Origin: DATAWK01 sp036267255
Lineage (GTDB): Bacteria; Acidobacteriota; Terriglobia; Terriglobales; Acidobacteriaceae
Length of the DNA: 64,000 nt
Assembly (NCBI GenBank): GCA_036267255.1
Contig: DATAWK010000041.1
Location: 310,001-374,000 of the forward strand
Reading direction: 5' to 3'
Shown: positions 27,176 to 35,889 of the stretch, piece after piece
Numbering within the stretch: the stretch's first letter is position 1
How the letters are laid out: each line of letters starts with the position of its first letter
Notes under the pieces: model-generated
Database searches by the model: none
Seen by the model: the letters and a program-made list of their open reading frames with translations, nothing else
What the model was told of the DNA's origin: nothing
Position numbers and translations under genes: made by a program

Positions 27176-27735
27176 GGCTTCTGCTCCGGTTGGCGTGGAT
27201 ACGAGGCCAGCGTGTCCCGTGTGACTGCCTGGGCTACCCGCACACTCTCCGGCAGCGGTGGCGATGCCATGCCCGCGGCGACCATGTCCACGATCTTCTG
27301 CGGAGGTATGTTGCCCTGAGAGTCACGAAAAAGGCCATGCACCCAGGCGATGGCAGCAACACCGCTGGCGCCTTGAAAGACGTGTTCCATAAAAAACCAT
27401 TTTTCATCCCAGCCCAGCATGCGCGTCGTGAGCGTGAACGGCGCCCAGAGTTCCAGCGAACGACGATAGGTGATGTGAACGGCGCCGAGCAGCGGCATCC
27501 AGCGCTGTTGCATAGCGATATCCAGCACGCCAAGACGCGCCGCTAGGCGGACCCGACTGTAATCCATATAGCTGAGAAAGCGGGAGTTGTTCAGGTGAAA
27601 ATTGAAATCGATATCCGTCGGCCAGACGCGGAGGTGGATTCGATCACTTTCCAGCATGCCAAGCCGCGGCAGCGGGCGGAAACGCTGACGCAGGACGAGG
27701 GCCGGAATACGGATGAAACTGTTGTAGTGCGCCAT
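27172..27735 (-). CDS. Hot-dog fold thioesterase (4HBT/THEM6-like)
   Basis: 187 residues. LRVWPTDIDFNFHLNNSRF contains the Asp and the HxxN-type loop of 4-hydroxybenzoyl-CoA-type thioesterases; ITYRRSLELWAPFTL and FFMEHVFQ follow as expected for one hot-dog domain. It probably hydrolyses an acyl-CoA. It lies between lpxC and folK in one transcription unit, with translational coupling to folK. Confidence 0.82.
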   Translation of the reverse strand: MAHYNSFIRIPALVLRQRFRPLPRLGMLESDRIHLRVWPTDIDFNFHLNNSRFLSYMDYSRVRLAARLGVLDIAMQQRWMPLLGAVHITYRRSLELWAPFTLTTRMLGWDEKWFFMEHVFQGASGVAAIAWVHGLFRDSQGNIPPQKIVDMVAAGMASPPLPESVRVAQAVTRDTLASYPRQPEQKP

Positions 27736-27780
27736 GATGAGAATGCGGTGCTATGAAAACAGTGTAGTGGGCGGAAGGAT

Positions 27781-28701
27781 TCAGGCAGTCGCTGCCATGC
27801 GGGCAGCAAGGGTGGCTGGAATGTCGGACTCCGTATCGCTTGCCGGAAGGTGCACCAGCTCCCAGGCAGAGCGGTCGCGCATGAGACGCGAAACGAGCGC
27901 CGTGTGCATGGCGTGCCCGGCGCGTTCGGCAACGACATGGCCTTGAATCTGACGGCCAGCAAGAGCCAAGTCGCCGATGAGATCCAGTACCTTGTGACGC
28001 ACAAACTCGTTGGGAAAGCGCAGTGGGCCATTCAAAACACCGCTGCGGGTGAGGATGATGGCGTTCTCCTCGGATGCCCCGCGAATGAGCCCCATGTTGC
28101 GCAAAGTCTGCTCATCCTCACGGAAACCGAAAGTGCGGGCGGCGGCGATTTCCGAGGCGTAGGCACCGGTGTTCAGATCGAGTTGAAAGGATTGCTGGCC
28201 AATGGGAGACGGGAAGTCGATGGCGTAGGAAACGCTGTATCCTTCACCGGGATAGACGCCGATGAATTTTCCGTTCTCGTGCACCTCGATGCTCTTACGG
28301 ATGCGGAGATATTCGCGGCGGCGGCGTTGCGTTTGCAGGCCAACGGATTGAAAAGCTTCAACATATGGAAACGCGCTACCGTCTAAAATGGGCAGTTCCA
28401 GATTGTCGAGTTCTACGATGACATTGTCTACGCCAAAACCAATGAGTGCCGAAAGCAGATGCTCCGTGGTGGAAATGAGGACGCCCTGACGCATAAGGCT
28501 GGTTGCATAGCTTACTTTGGCGACGTTGCGGCCTGTGGCCGGAATCTCAAAGTTGTCGAGATCGATGCGACGGAAGAGGATGCCAGCGCCGGCGGGCGCG
28601 GGAAGAAGACGCATCTGTACCGGTGCGCCGCTGTGGATGCCGACGCCCCGAAATTCGACAGCTTCCCGGATGGTCTGTTCGAATTGCAGACGATGAGCCA
28701 C
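27781..28701 (-). CDS. lpxC: UDP-3-O-acyl-N-acetylglucosamine deacetylase
   Basis: 306 residues from a GTG start with GGAAG upstream. It catalyses the committed step of lipid A synthesis. The zinc ligands are placed as His81 (STTEHLLSAL), His236 and Asp240 (VRHKVLDLIGDL); His263 (AGHAMH) is the catalytic base; Glu80 is adjacent as in E. coli LpxC. It leads a unit with the thioesterase and folK. Confidence 0.96.
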   Translation of the reverse strand: MAHRLQFEQTIREAVEFRGVGIHSGAPVQMRLLPAPAGAGILFRRIDLDNFEIPATGRNVAKVSYATSLMRQGVLISTTEHLLSALIGFGVDNVIVELDNLELPILDGSAFPYVEAFQSVGLQTQRRRREYLRIRKSIEVHENGKFIGVYPGEGYSVSYAIDFPSPIGQQSFQLDLNTGAYASEIAAARTFGFREDEQTLRNMGLIRGASEENAIILTRSGVLNGPLRFPNEFVRHKVLDLIGDLALAGRQIQGHVVAERAGHAMHTALVSRLMRDRSAWELVHLPASDTESDIPATLAARMAATA

Positions 28702-28847
28702 GAAATCGCTTCCCGTTACGAGGGACGAAAATGATGTTACATGGCAAAGAGAACATTACAGTGTGGTGAAAATGCCACAAATTGTGCGCGCAGTAGCGTA
28801 CATAGGTGGATTGAAATCATGAAAATACCAGAAAGCAGGGACGCAGG

Positions 28848-30020
28848 ATGGCAATGAAACCCAAGGAAATACTAGGGGCAGCGCTTCACAGTCAAAAGGA
28901 CATACTGCAGCGGCTGGAGGCGTTGGTGAGAATCGAATCTCCCAGCGAAGAAAAAACGGCCGTGGATCAGATCAGTCAACAGGTTGCGGCGTGGATGCAG
29001 GAGATGGGAGGCCGTGTCCGGTGGCACCGACAACGGAAGTTTGGAGATCTACTGGAGGTTCGCTTTGCTCCACAAAAAAAGGACAGAGACCGAAAGGATC
29101 TGCGCCCGTTGATGGTGTTGGGCCATCTGGACACGGTATGGCCGATGGGAACATTGGCGCGCATGCCGTGGCGCGTGAAAGACGGGAAGGCATTCGGGCC
29201 TGGGGTCTATGACATGAAGGCGGGCGTCGTGATGGCCATGACAGCAATACGCCTGCTGCTGGATGCGGAGGAGCTGGCAACGCCGGTCATCCTTTTGCTG
29301 ACTTCCGAGGAAGAGATTGGCAGCATTTGTTCGCGCGTGGTGATCGAAAAACTGGCGCAGGAATGTTCTGCTGTTTTTGTGCTGGAACCAGCGCAGGGGC
29401 AGCCGGGAGCCTACAAGACCGCGCGCAAGGGCGTGGGGCAATATCAGCTGCATGTCGACGGCGTTGCGGCACACAGCGGCGTGGATTTTGAGAAGGGCCA
29501 TAGCGCGATTGTCGAACTGGCGGGATTGATTGAACGAGTGGCTGGATTTACCGACCTCAAGACTGGACTGACGGTAAATCCCGGGGTCGTACGTGGCGGC
29601 ACGCGCTCCAATGTAGTGGCGGCAGCGGCCACTGCCGACGTGGATGTACGCATTGCCCGGATGCGAGACAATGTGCGTGTGGAGAAGATGTTTCGCAGTC
29701 TGCGCGTGCGGGACAAGGCCTGCACGTTGCAGGTAACGGGCGGCATCAACCGGCCACCAATGGAGCGCGGACAGGGCACCATCAAGCTATTTCAAAAAGC
29801 GCAGGAGCTGGCCGGTGAGATGGGCCTTTCTCTCACAGAGGCCAGCACAGGCGGCGGTTCCGACGGCAACTTTACGGCGGCGCTGGGAATTCCAACCCTG
29901 GACGGAATGGGTGCTGTTGGTGAAGGCGCCCATGCAAAGCATGAATCTGTGATCATAAAGCAACTTCCGGAGAGGACAGCGCTGCTGGCGGCAATGATCG
30001 CCGCTCACACCAGGAAATAG
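28848..30020 (+). CDS. M20 family metallopeptidase (carboxypeptidase G2-like)
   Basis: 390 residues. Zinc-binding landmarks: GHLDTVWPMGT (His, Asp), GVYDMKAGVV (bridging Asp), TSEEEIGS (catalytic and ligand Glu), EPAQGQPG, and the C-terminal GEGAHAKHESVI (His). The dimerisation domain is residues ~190-300. The family cleaves C-terminal glutamate or small peptides; CPG2-type enzymes act on folates, and folK lies just upstream on the other strand, but the link is only positional. No signal peptide is seen. Confidence 0.88.
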   Translation: MAMKPKEILGAALHSQKDILQRLEALVRIESPSEEKTAVDQISQQVAAWMQEMGGRVRWHRQRKFGDLLEVRFAPQKKDRDRKDLRPLMVLGHLDTVWPMGTLARMPWRVKDGKAFGPGVYDMKAGVVMAMTAIRLLLDAEELATPVILLLTSEEEIGSICSRVVIEKLAQECSAVFVLEPAQGQPGAYKTARKGVGQYQLHVDGVAAHSGVDFEKGHSAIVELAGLIERVAGFTDLKTGLTVNPGVVRGGTRSNVVAAAATADVDVRIARMRDNVRVEKMFRSLRVRDKACTLQVTGGINRPPMERGQGTIKLFQKAQELAGEMGLSLTEASTGGGSDGNFTAALGIPTLDGMGAVGEGAHAKHESVIIKQLPERTALLAAMIAAHTRK

Positions 30021-30083
30021 TTTGTAACAGTTTCTATTACAAATAACCTGCAATGAGCGATTTTGATTGCATCGCTCATTGCA
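30021..30083. terminator. Two hairpins between convergent genes
   Basis: TTTGTAA (30021-30027) pairs with TTACAAA (30037-30043). TGCAATGAGCGAT (30049-30061) pairs perfectly with ATCGCTCATTGCA (30071-30083) over a 9-base loop. They sit between the stops of the M20 peptidase gene and maf and can serve both. Confidence 0.65.
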
Positions 30084-30104
30084 GAAGGATGGCCGTGAAA
30101 TTTG

Positions 30105-30734
30105 TTAGCGTTTCGAGCCGACGGATGTAGCCGTCGCTGCGATTTTTGCCTGCATGCCTTCCATCAGATTCGCCACCAGCGAAATCGGCAGGCCAACTAC
30201 GTTGAAGTAGCAGCCGGAGATGTGCGGAACCCAGCGCGCAGCGCGGCCCTGGATAGCATAGGCTCCAGCCTTGTCGACGGGTTCGCCGGTAGCAATGTAG
30301 TCGAGAATTTCCTGCTGGGATAGTGTCTGCATGGTGACATGCGTAGTTTCCGACGCAATTTCCACGCCTGCAGAAGAGATTAGACAAACCCCGGTGATGA
30401 CCTGATGGGTGCGGCCAGAGAGAATATTGAGCATGCGGACGGCATCCTGAGGGTCGTCAGGCTTGCCAAGGATATGATCATCGCAAACGACGATGGTGTC
30501 CGCACCAAGCACCAGAAGCGGTTCCCTGGACGCCGGTAATTTTGGGTTAGCCGAAAATTTGTGTTCGCGAAAAACAGCCTCTGCTTTGGCGCGAGCCAGG
30601 CGTTGCGTATAGAGAACAGGATCTTCGCCGCGATGGCGAGTTTCGTCCACGGGTAGAGACATAACCCGGAACGAAAAGCCAGCCTGCGTGAGCAGTTCCC
30701 GGCGACGGGGCGAGGAAGATGCCAAAATGAGCAT
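30105..30734 (-). CDS. maf: Maf/YceF-type nucleotide pyrophosphatase
   Basis: 209 residues. It starts with LILASSSPRRRELL, the Maf nucleotide-binding motif, and has DETRHRGEDP, LGADTIVVCDD (catalytic Asp) and SGRTHQVITGV. The IQGRAARWVPHISGCYFNVVGLP block favours the dTTP/UTP-type subgroup. Maf proteins hydrolyse non-canonical nucleotides and can act in cell-division arrest. Confidence 0.93.
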   Translation of the reverse strand: MLILASSSPRRRELLTQAGFSFRVMSLPVDETRHRGEDPVLYTQRLARAKAEAVFREHKFSANPKLPASREPLLVLGADTIVVCDDHILGKPDDPQDAVRMLNILSGRTHQVITGVCLISSAGVEIASETTHVTMQTLSQQEILDYIATGEPVDKAGAYAIQGRAARWVPHISGCYFNVVGLPISLVANLMEGMQAKIAATATSVGSKR

Positions 30735-30797
30735 AAATTCATCTTAAAGTGGTGGAGCGAATGGATGCGCGTTTGCGCCGCTGACGGTCTGCCTTAT

Positions 30798-31268
30798 TCA
30801 CTCTTTCGGCATCGCAGGCATATGCCCGTGCTCTTCGGGTGCCGGAGTAAATTCCGCAGGTACGGCTTGTCCTCGGTGGCAAGTACCACAGGTAACCTTT
30901 GCTTTGGAGTCACGATCGGGAAGCCGTGTCAGATAGTTGGCATTCAAATCATGCGTCATCCGTATCATGACGCGCGCTGCTGATTTTTCCGGCTTGGCAT
31001 CGGAGGCAAAATCGGGGTGGTGTGTCTGACTATTCACCTCATGGCAAAAGGAGCAGTGCACGCCAAGCTCACCGGTGAAATTATGCATCGTCATCATCAG
31101 GTCTTGCGGCGAGATGTCTTTCGGAAGCACCTGCAGGTTCGTGGGCTTCGGCATTTCATGATGATGGGAAGAAGGCGCAGGCTGATCGACTTGCGCCAGA
31201 ACACAGGCGGCAGGAAACAAGAGCGATGCGATCAGGAGTGTGCTGAAAAGAAGATTCTTGTGAGTCAC
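30798..31268 (-). CDS. Secreted c-type cytochrome, reaction-centre cytochrome subunit-like
   Basis: 156 residues from a GTG start. A signal peptide (residues 1-26, ending VLAQ) is followed by two CxxCH heme sites, GVHCSFCHEVNS and KVTCGTCHRGQ, and Met residues upstream of each (DLMMTMHNFTGE, RVMIRMTHDLN) in helices that could give axial ligands. This layout is that of half of a tetraheme photosynthetic reaction-centre cytochrome; in acidobacteria such diheme proteins occur without photosynthesis. A role in periplasmic electron transfer is inferred. Confidence 0.87.
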   Translation of the reverse strand: MTHKNLLFSTLLIASLLFPAACVLAQVDQPAPSSHHHEMPKPTNLQVLPKDISPQDLMMTMHNFTGELGVHCSFCHEVNSQTHHPDFASDAKPEKSAARVMIRMTHDLNANYLTRLPDRDSKAKVTCGTCHRGQAVPAEFTPAPEEHGHMPAMPKE

Positions 31269-31379
31269 ATTGGCCTCTTGACTGACTTTCTACCATGTCT
31301 ACGTTTGGAATAATGCAAAAGTCTCTCCAAGAAATACATTTTTTAAAGAGAGATGTACCGAAAGCACCTCATCCCCTGA

Positions 31380-32342
31380 CTACGATGCATTCAGGTTGAT
31401 GCCGGTTTCAGCGCCGTGCATGGTCTGGATGCCCCAGGCCATACGAGGGGTATTGTGAGCGAAGCCATAGCGGCCATCCGGCCCCAGAAGGATGATGCCG
31501 CCGTGTCCACCGAGACGGCGGAAGAGATAGGCGATGGCATCCTGTGCCGCCTGCTGCGGAGGATTGCCCTGCTGTACGCGATCCACGGCCCATTTGCCCA
31601 GAACCAGCTTCATGATGGGTTCTCCCCAGCCCGTGAGCGAGACAGCCGCCGAGAGATTATCTGCGTAACAGCCACACCCAATGAGAGATGAGTCGCCGAC
31701 CCGACCCGGAGCCTTGTTGAGCGTGCCTCCGGTAGAGGTGGCGGCTGCAAGGTTCCCCTGAGCATCGAGAGCAACAGCGCCGACGGTATCGTGAGAGGTT
31801 TCGTGCGCAGATGAACCGCGCGACACCGTCTCATCGCCCGCAAAGGTGAGATCGGGCAGGCCAGCGTGCGCATCCTGTTGCGCTTCGGATAGGCGCTGGC
31901 GTTCGCGATCCAGGACGAGTTCCGCGTTGTCGATGAGAAGCATGCCGTGAGCGGCAGCAAACTCCTCGGCACCGGAACCGACGAAATAGACATGCGGGCT
32001 CTTATCAAGTACAAGACGCGCAGCGTGGATGGGGTTGCGCAGACGTTCCACACAGGCGACACCTCCAGCACGCATGGTGGCGCCATCCATCACCAGGGCA
32101 TCCAACTGCACACGTCCGTCGCGGGTAAGAAAGCTGCCACGGCCTGCGTCGAATGTCTCATCGTCTTCGAGGACGGCAACGGCAGTCTCAACAGCATCGA
32201 GAGCCGAGGCACCCTTCTGGAGCAGCGCATAGCCCTCTACGAGGGCCTGTGCAACCCCACGCTGATGCGCTTCGACCATATCGTCTGGAATGGCCCATGC
32301 GCCGCCGTGAACGAGAAGAATGGGTTGTGCTTTTTTGGCCAC
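31380..32342 (-). CDS. Isoaspartyl peptidase / plant-type L-asparaginase
   Basis: The GTG at 32342 starts a 320-residue protein (VAKKAQPILLVHGGAWAIP). The frame continues upstream but that part has no homology-like features. Landmarks are FDAGRGSFLTRDG, DALVMDGATM, the autocleavage site HDTVGAVALD whose Thr becomes the N-terminal nucleophile, and STGGTLNKAPGRVGDSSLIG. The precursor splits into alpha and beta chains. It removes isoaspartyl N-terminal residues or hydrolyses asparagine. It diverges from the multicopper oxidase gene. Confidence 0.9.
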   Translation of the reverse strand: MAKKAQPILLVHGGAWAIPDDMVEAHQRGVAQALVEGYALLQKGASALDAVETAVAVLEDDETFDAGRGSFLTRDGRVQLDALVMDGATMRAGGVACVERLRNPIHAARLVLDKSPHVYFVGSGAEEFAAAHGMLLIDNAELVLDRERQRLSEAQQDAHAGLPDLTFAGDETVSRGSSAHETSHDTVGAVALDAQGNLAAATSTGGTLNKAPGRVGDSSLIGCGCYADNLSAAVSLTGWGEPIMKLVLGKWAVDRVQQGNPPQQAAQDAIAYLFRRLGGHGGIILLGPDGRYGFAHNTPRMAWGIQTMHGAETGINLNAS

Positions 32343-32487
32343 TCCCGATTGTATGGAAGGAAGGATTGAAGAGGGAAGGATGGACGATGAAGGTTTGAAG
32401 AAAGAAACTGCCTCTGCAATGATTCTTAACAGAAGGCGGCGAATGGACGACTGGAGGATAAAACGTTGGGGCGCGAACGATTGGAGC

Positions 32488-33831
32488 ATGAGCCGCCGGA
32501 AGTTTCTCCAGCAGTGCAGCGTGGTAGCGGCTGCAGGCACATGGAGCAGGCCGCAATGGCTGCAAGGGGAAGCGGTCGCCGATCACATACTTCACATTGC
32601 TCCGATGAAGCTGGAGTTGGCCAAAGGGAAGATTGTCGAAACACTGGCTTATAACGGGACGGTGCCGGGGGCGCTTTTGCGCATGCGCGAAGGAAAACAG
32701 GTGACCGTGGATGTTTTCAACGATACGGATTCTATGGAATTTGTTCACTTTCATGGACTGCATATCCCTGCCGACGTGGATGGCAGCGTGGACGAAGGCA
32801 CGCCGGGGATTGCTGCCCACGGCCACCAGCGCTATGTCTTTGTAGCGGAACCTGCAGGATTTCGGTGGTACCACACGCACACGTATGCCGGAAAAGACCT
32901 GAAAAAATCCACCTACACGGGACAGTTCGGGTTCCTTATGATTGAATCCCCGGAAAACCCGGCGCGATACGATCAGGAGATTTTTCTGGCGCTGCATGAC
33001 TGGGACCCCTACCTGGTAAGCGGGGACGATGGCTATGAGATGGTGCAATACAAATACGCCTCCATCAACGACAATTTGCTGGGGGCAGCCGAGCCACTCC
33101 GTGTGCGTGCAGGGCAACGCGTGTTGCTGCATATTGTGAATGCGAGCGCAACCGAGGTACACACCCTGGCGTTGCCAAATCACAAATTTACCGTGGTCGC
33201 ACTGGATGGCAATCCGGTTCCCTTTCCGAAGAGCGTGGATCAATTGCAGTTGGCGGTAGCCGAGCGGATTGACGCCATCGTGGAGATGAACCATCCGGGC
33301 ATCTGGATTCTGGGCGAGGTGCACGACCACCTGCGCAAAGCCGGGATGGGTATGGTGGTCGAGTATGCCAATCAGCAGGGAAAACCGCAGTGGGTTGTTC
33401 CAGCGCTGATGCCGTGGGATTACAGGCAATTTGGCGGAACAGAAGCAGCATTGACGCCGGATGAGACCGTACCGCTGGTCTTCCGATCGAAATTTGCTGG
33501 TTACGGCGACTTCGATCATTGGACGATCAATGGGAAGTCCTTCCCTAAGACAGACATGGTGCCGCTGCAACGGGGAAAACGCTACCGGCTGATTTTCGAC
33601 AATCAGAGCACGGATGACCATCCAGTCCATTTACATCGCCATAGTTTCGAGCTGGTGCGCGTGAATGGGCAGCCGACTTCCGGCGTGGTGAAAGACGTGG
33701 TGTATGTGATGGCTCACACCAAAGTGGAGGTCGACTTTGTGGCTGATAATCCTGGGCTGACGCTGTTCCACTGTCATCAACAGGAACATATGGACCGGGG
33801 CTTCATGATGCTTTTGAATTATGTGGGATGA
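32488..33831 (+). CDS. Multicopper oxidase, Tat-exported
   Basis: The ATG at 32488 gives MSRRKFLQQCSVVAAAGTW, a twin-arginine signal. The 447-residue protein has three cupredoxin domains. The four copper motifs are HFHGLHI, WYHTHT, HPVHLHRHSF and FHCHQQEHMDRGFM, which provide all type 1, 2 and 3 ligands. The axial position five residues after the last type 1 His is Phe rather than Met. It should oxidise metals or phenolics in the periplasm. An upstream ATG at 32320 would overlap the divergent gene and hide the Tat signal, so it is rejected. Confidence 0.9.
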   Translation: MSRRKFLQQCSVVAAAGTWSRPQWLQGEAVADHILHIAPMKLELAKGKIVETLAYNGTVPGALLRMREGKQVTVDVFNDTDSMEFVHFHGLHIPADVDGSVDEGTPGIAAHGHQRYVFVAEPAGFRWYHTHTYAGKDLKKSTYTGQFGFLMIESPENPARYDQEIFLALHDWDPYLVSGDDGYEMVQYKYASINDNLLGAAEPLRVRAGQRVLLHIVNASATEVHTLALPNHKFTVVALDGNPVPFPKSVDQLQLAVAERIDAIVEMNHPGIWILGEVHDHLRKAGMGMVVEYANQQGKPQWVVPALMPWDYRQFGGTEAALTPDETVPLVFRSKFAGYGDFDHWTINGKSFPKTDMVPLQRGKRYRLIFDNQSTDDHPVHLHRHSFELVRVNGQPTSGVVKDVVYVMAHTKVEVDFVADNPGLTLFHCHQQEHMDRGFMMLLNYVG

Positions 33832-33846
33832 GACTACTGCGTCAAT

Positions 33847-33965
33847 TTAGACCGGTCTCCTGATGCTATATATCGGCCAGCGCCATTTCATGCAGCTTTT
33901 CTTTAAGGAAAGGCTGCGTTAGTTTGTTTCCCGCGCTATATACCCCTTCAGGAGAACCGGTCTAA
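33847..33965. repeat. 119-bp inverted-repeat element between convergent genes
   Basis: The left arm from 33847 (TTAGACCGGTCTCCTGA) is complementary to the right arm 33948-33965 (TCAGGAGAACCGGTCTAA) with a single bulged base. Inside, tatata tracts oppose each other and GCAGC (33892-33896) pairs with GCTGC (33913-33917). The right arm contains the stop codon of the phosphatidyltransferase gene. It may be a bidirectional terminator or a small mobile inverted-repeat element. Confidence 0.7.
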
Positions 33966-34588
33966 CGCGCGGAGGAGAGGCTGCGGGTGTTCTGGTAGGT
34001 GTACGAGATGCGATGGATCACGGTGATGGTGGAAAGCACGGCCAGAACCCAGAGGACGGGCGCCATTACTCCCCAACGATTGAAGAGTGCGCCGATGATG
34101 ACCAGCACAACGCGTTCCGGGCGTTCCATGAATCCTACCTTACAGGCGCCAATGAGGGCCTCGGCGCGAGCACGGGTGTAGCTGACCATGAGGGATGTAG
34201 TCATAACGAAGGCAACCAGCACCACGTAAAAGAAGCGATCCCCACGCGCGTAATACACGAGCAAACCAAAGAAGAGCGCGACATCGGAGTAGCGATCGAT
34301 GACGGAATCAAAAAACGCGCCGAAAATGGTGACCTGATCGGTCTGACGGGCAACGCGGCCGTCGACCATGTCAAAGATGCCAGCGCCAATGATGACCAGC
34401 CCGGCAAAAAAGAACATGCGGACATTATTTTGCGAGTTGGCATAACCGAAGAGGACAGCCGCACCAATGTTGATGACAAGACCGATGAAGGTGAGCACGT
34501 TCGGAGAAATGCGCGTGAGTGCCAGACCATCCACAATTTTTTGCAGGATGGCAGCACAACCGCGACCGAAAGCGCTTGTCCAGGTCAT
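33962..34588 (-). CDS. CDP-alcohol phosphatidyltransferase
   Basis: 208 residues with about six membrane helices. The signature D-x2-D-G-x2-A-R-x8-G-x3-D-x3-D is complete in the segment from DMVDGRVAR to FFDSVIDR. Such enzymes make phosphatidylglycerol phosphate, phosphatidylinositol phosphate or similar lipids from CDP-diacylglycerol. The exact alcohol is not certain. The ATG overlaps the stop of greA by four bases. Confidence 0.9.
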   Translation of the reverse strand: MTWTSAFGRGCAAILQKIVDGLALTRISPNVLTFIGLVINIGAAVLFGYANSQNNVRMFFFAGLVIIGAGIFDMVDGRVARQTDQVTIFGAFFDSVIDRYSDVALFFGLLVYYARGDRFFYVVLVAFVMTTSLMVSYTRARAEALIGACKVGFMERPERVVLVIIGALFNRWGVMAPVLWVLAVLSTITVIHRISYTYQNTRSLSSAR

Positions 34589-35082
34589 TTCTTTTCTTCG
34601 ACTGTAGCAGCGTCTGTATCGTCGTGAATGGTAGTCAGCTTGAGAATTTCCATCTCGCGCTTGCCATTGGGCGTGACCACGGTGGCGATATCTCCCACTT
34701 GTTTGCCGACCAGGCTGCGGCCAATCGGGGATGTCGTGGAGATGAGGCCTTGAGTGACGTCGGATTCCTCGCTGGTAACCAGCTTGTACTCAATCTTCTC
34801 ATCCTTCGAGATGTCGTAGATGAGGACGGTGGAACCGAAGGCGACGCGGTCATGAGGAATGTTGGACAGATTGACCAGGGCCAGTTCTCCCATGCGGCGC
34901 TTGAGCTGTCCGAGACGAGCGTTGACGAATACCTGGCGTTGTTTTGCCATGTGGTACTCAGCATTTTCGCTGAGGTCTCCGAGGGCGGCAGCTTTTTTGA
35001 TCTCAGCTGGCAACTCGTGCGCCAATTCGTGTTCGAGAAGACGGATTTCTTCTTCCAGTTTCTTTTTGATGTGTTCAGGCAT
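34585..35082 (-). CDS. greA: Transcription elongation factor GreA
   Basis: The ATG at 35082 gives a 165-residue protein of normal length. The N-terminal coiled coil (residues 1-75) has the tip motif GDLSENAEYHMAK with the Asp and Glu that help RNA cleavage by polymerase. The C-terminal FKBP-like domain ends in GKREMEILKL. It rescues backtracked RNA polymerase. It is coupled to the phosphatidyltransferase gene. Confidence 0.95.
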   Translation of the reverse strand: MPEHIKKKLEEEIRLLEHELAHELPAEIKKAAALGDLSENAEYHMAKQRQVFVNARLGQLKRRMGELALVNLSNIPHDRVAFGSTVLIYDISKDEKIEYKLVTSEESDVTQGLISTTSPIGRSLVGKQVGDIATVVTPNGKREMEILKLTTIHDDTDAATVEEKK

Positions 35083-35339
35083 GGAACCAATTTCTTGTTT
35101 TTTGGGGTGGCGATGCCAGCAAAGCACCCGAATGGCAGCGATGCAATATCTCTGTCAAGACTTTGATTATACGGATTCTATGGCCTGGCGCGGCGCAAAA
35201 CGGCTGACCAGTTTTCCTGTATGTGCAAATCGGCGGTAGAGAGCTTACGCAGCCGTTCCATAAAGAGCGAATACACGAAAGGCTTGCTTGCCAGCGAACA
35301 GCAATAAGAAAACCGGTCGAAAATTGGCCGGGAATTGGT

Positions 35340-35777
35340 CTAGGAAGACCCGCTTTGGGCGTCCAGATAGCTCTGCAGAATGAGGACAGCGGCTACCTGG
35401 TCGATGACCTGTTTCCGGGTATTTGCTGGGCGGCCGGCGGCGTCGAGATGGCGATGTGCCTCCGCGGTGCTGAGGCGCTCATCCCACAGAACGACCGGGA
35501 GTTTTAATTCTGCGCGCAGAAGAGAGGCAAACTCTGTGGCGGCGATGGCGCGAGGGCCAGTGTCGCCGGACATATGGAGCGGCAGGCCCACGACGATGGT
35601 ATTGCAGCCATGACGGCGGATGATGCGGGCCAACGAACGCATGTCATTGCGGCGATTGGTGCGATAGATAGTAAGCAGTGGCTGGGCGGTAATACCGAGT
35701 TCGTCGGAGATGGCGACACCGATGCGTCGATCCCCATGATCGAGGCCTAGAATGCGCGGTAGTAAAGGCCCTTCCAC
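35340..35777 (-). CDS. ruvX: Holliday junction resolvase-like protein RuvX/YqgF
   Basis: 145 residues from a GTG start. RILGLDHGDRRIGVAISDE is the RNase H-like first strand with the catalytic Asp; IVVGLPLHMSGDTGPRA and VVLWDERLSTAEA supply further acidic residues. The family processes the 5' end of pre-16S rRNA and can resolve junctions. It is monocistronic here, divergent from mltG. Confidence 0.93.
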   Translation of the reverse strand: MEGPLLPRILGLDHGDRRIGVAISDELGITAQPLLTIYRTNRRNDMRSLARIIRRHGCNTIVVGLPLHMSGDTGPRAIAATEFASLLRAELKLPVVLWDERLSTAEAHRHLDAAGRPANTRKQVIDQVAAVLILQSYLDAQSGSS

Positions 35778-35889
35778 GAAGTCGATACTACCGTAGAGAT
35801 GGCTGCGAGAAGGGGAATGAGAGCCTACAATAGAAAAAACAGTTTGAACTGATTTTTTTGACCTTAATTTTTCTGATCATTCGAGATAC

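Noticed and set aside
32343..32540. Extension of the isoaspartyl peptidase to 32540 and of the oxidase to 32320
   Set aside because: The two extensions overlap each other and would mask the Tat signal; the short starts at 32342 and 32488 leave a normal divergent gap.
32188..33630. A 480-codon open frame antisense to the multicopper oxidase
   Set aside because: The oxidase has all four copper motifs and a Tat signal; the antisense product has no recognisable features.
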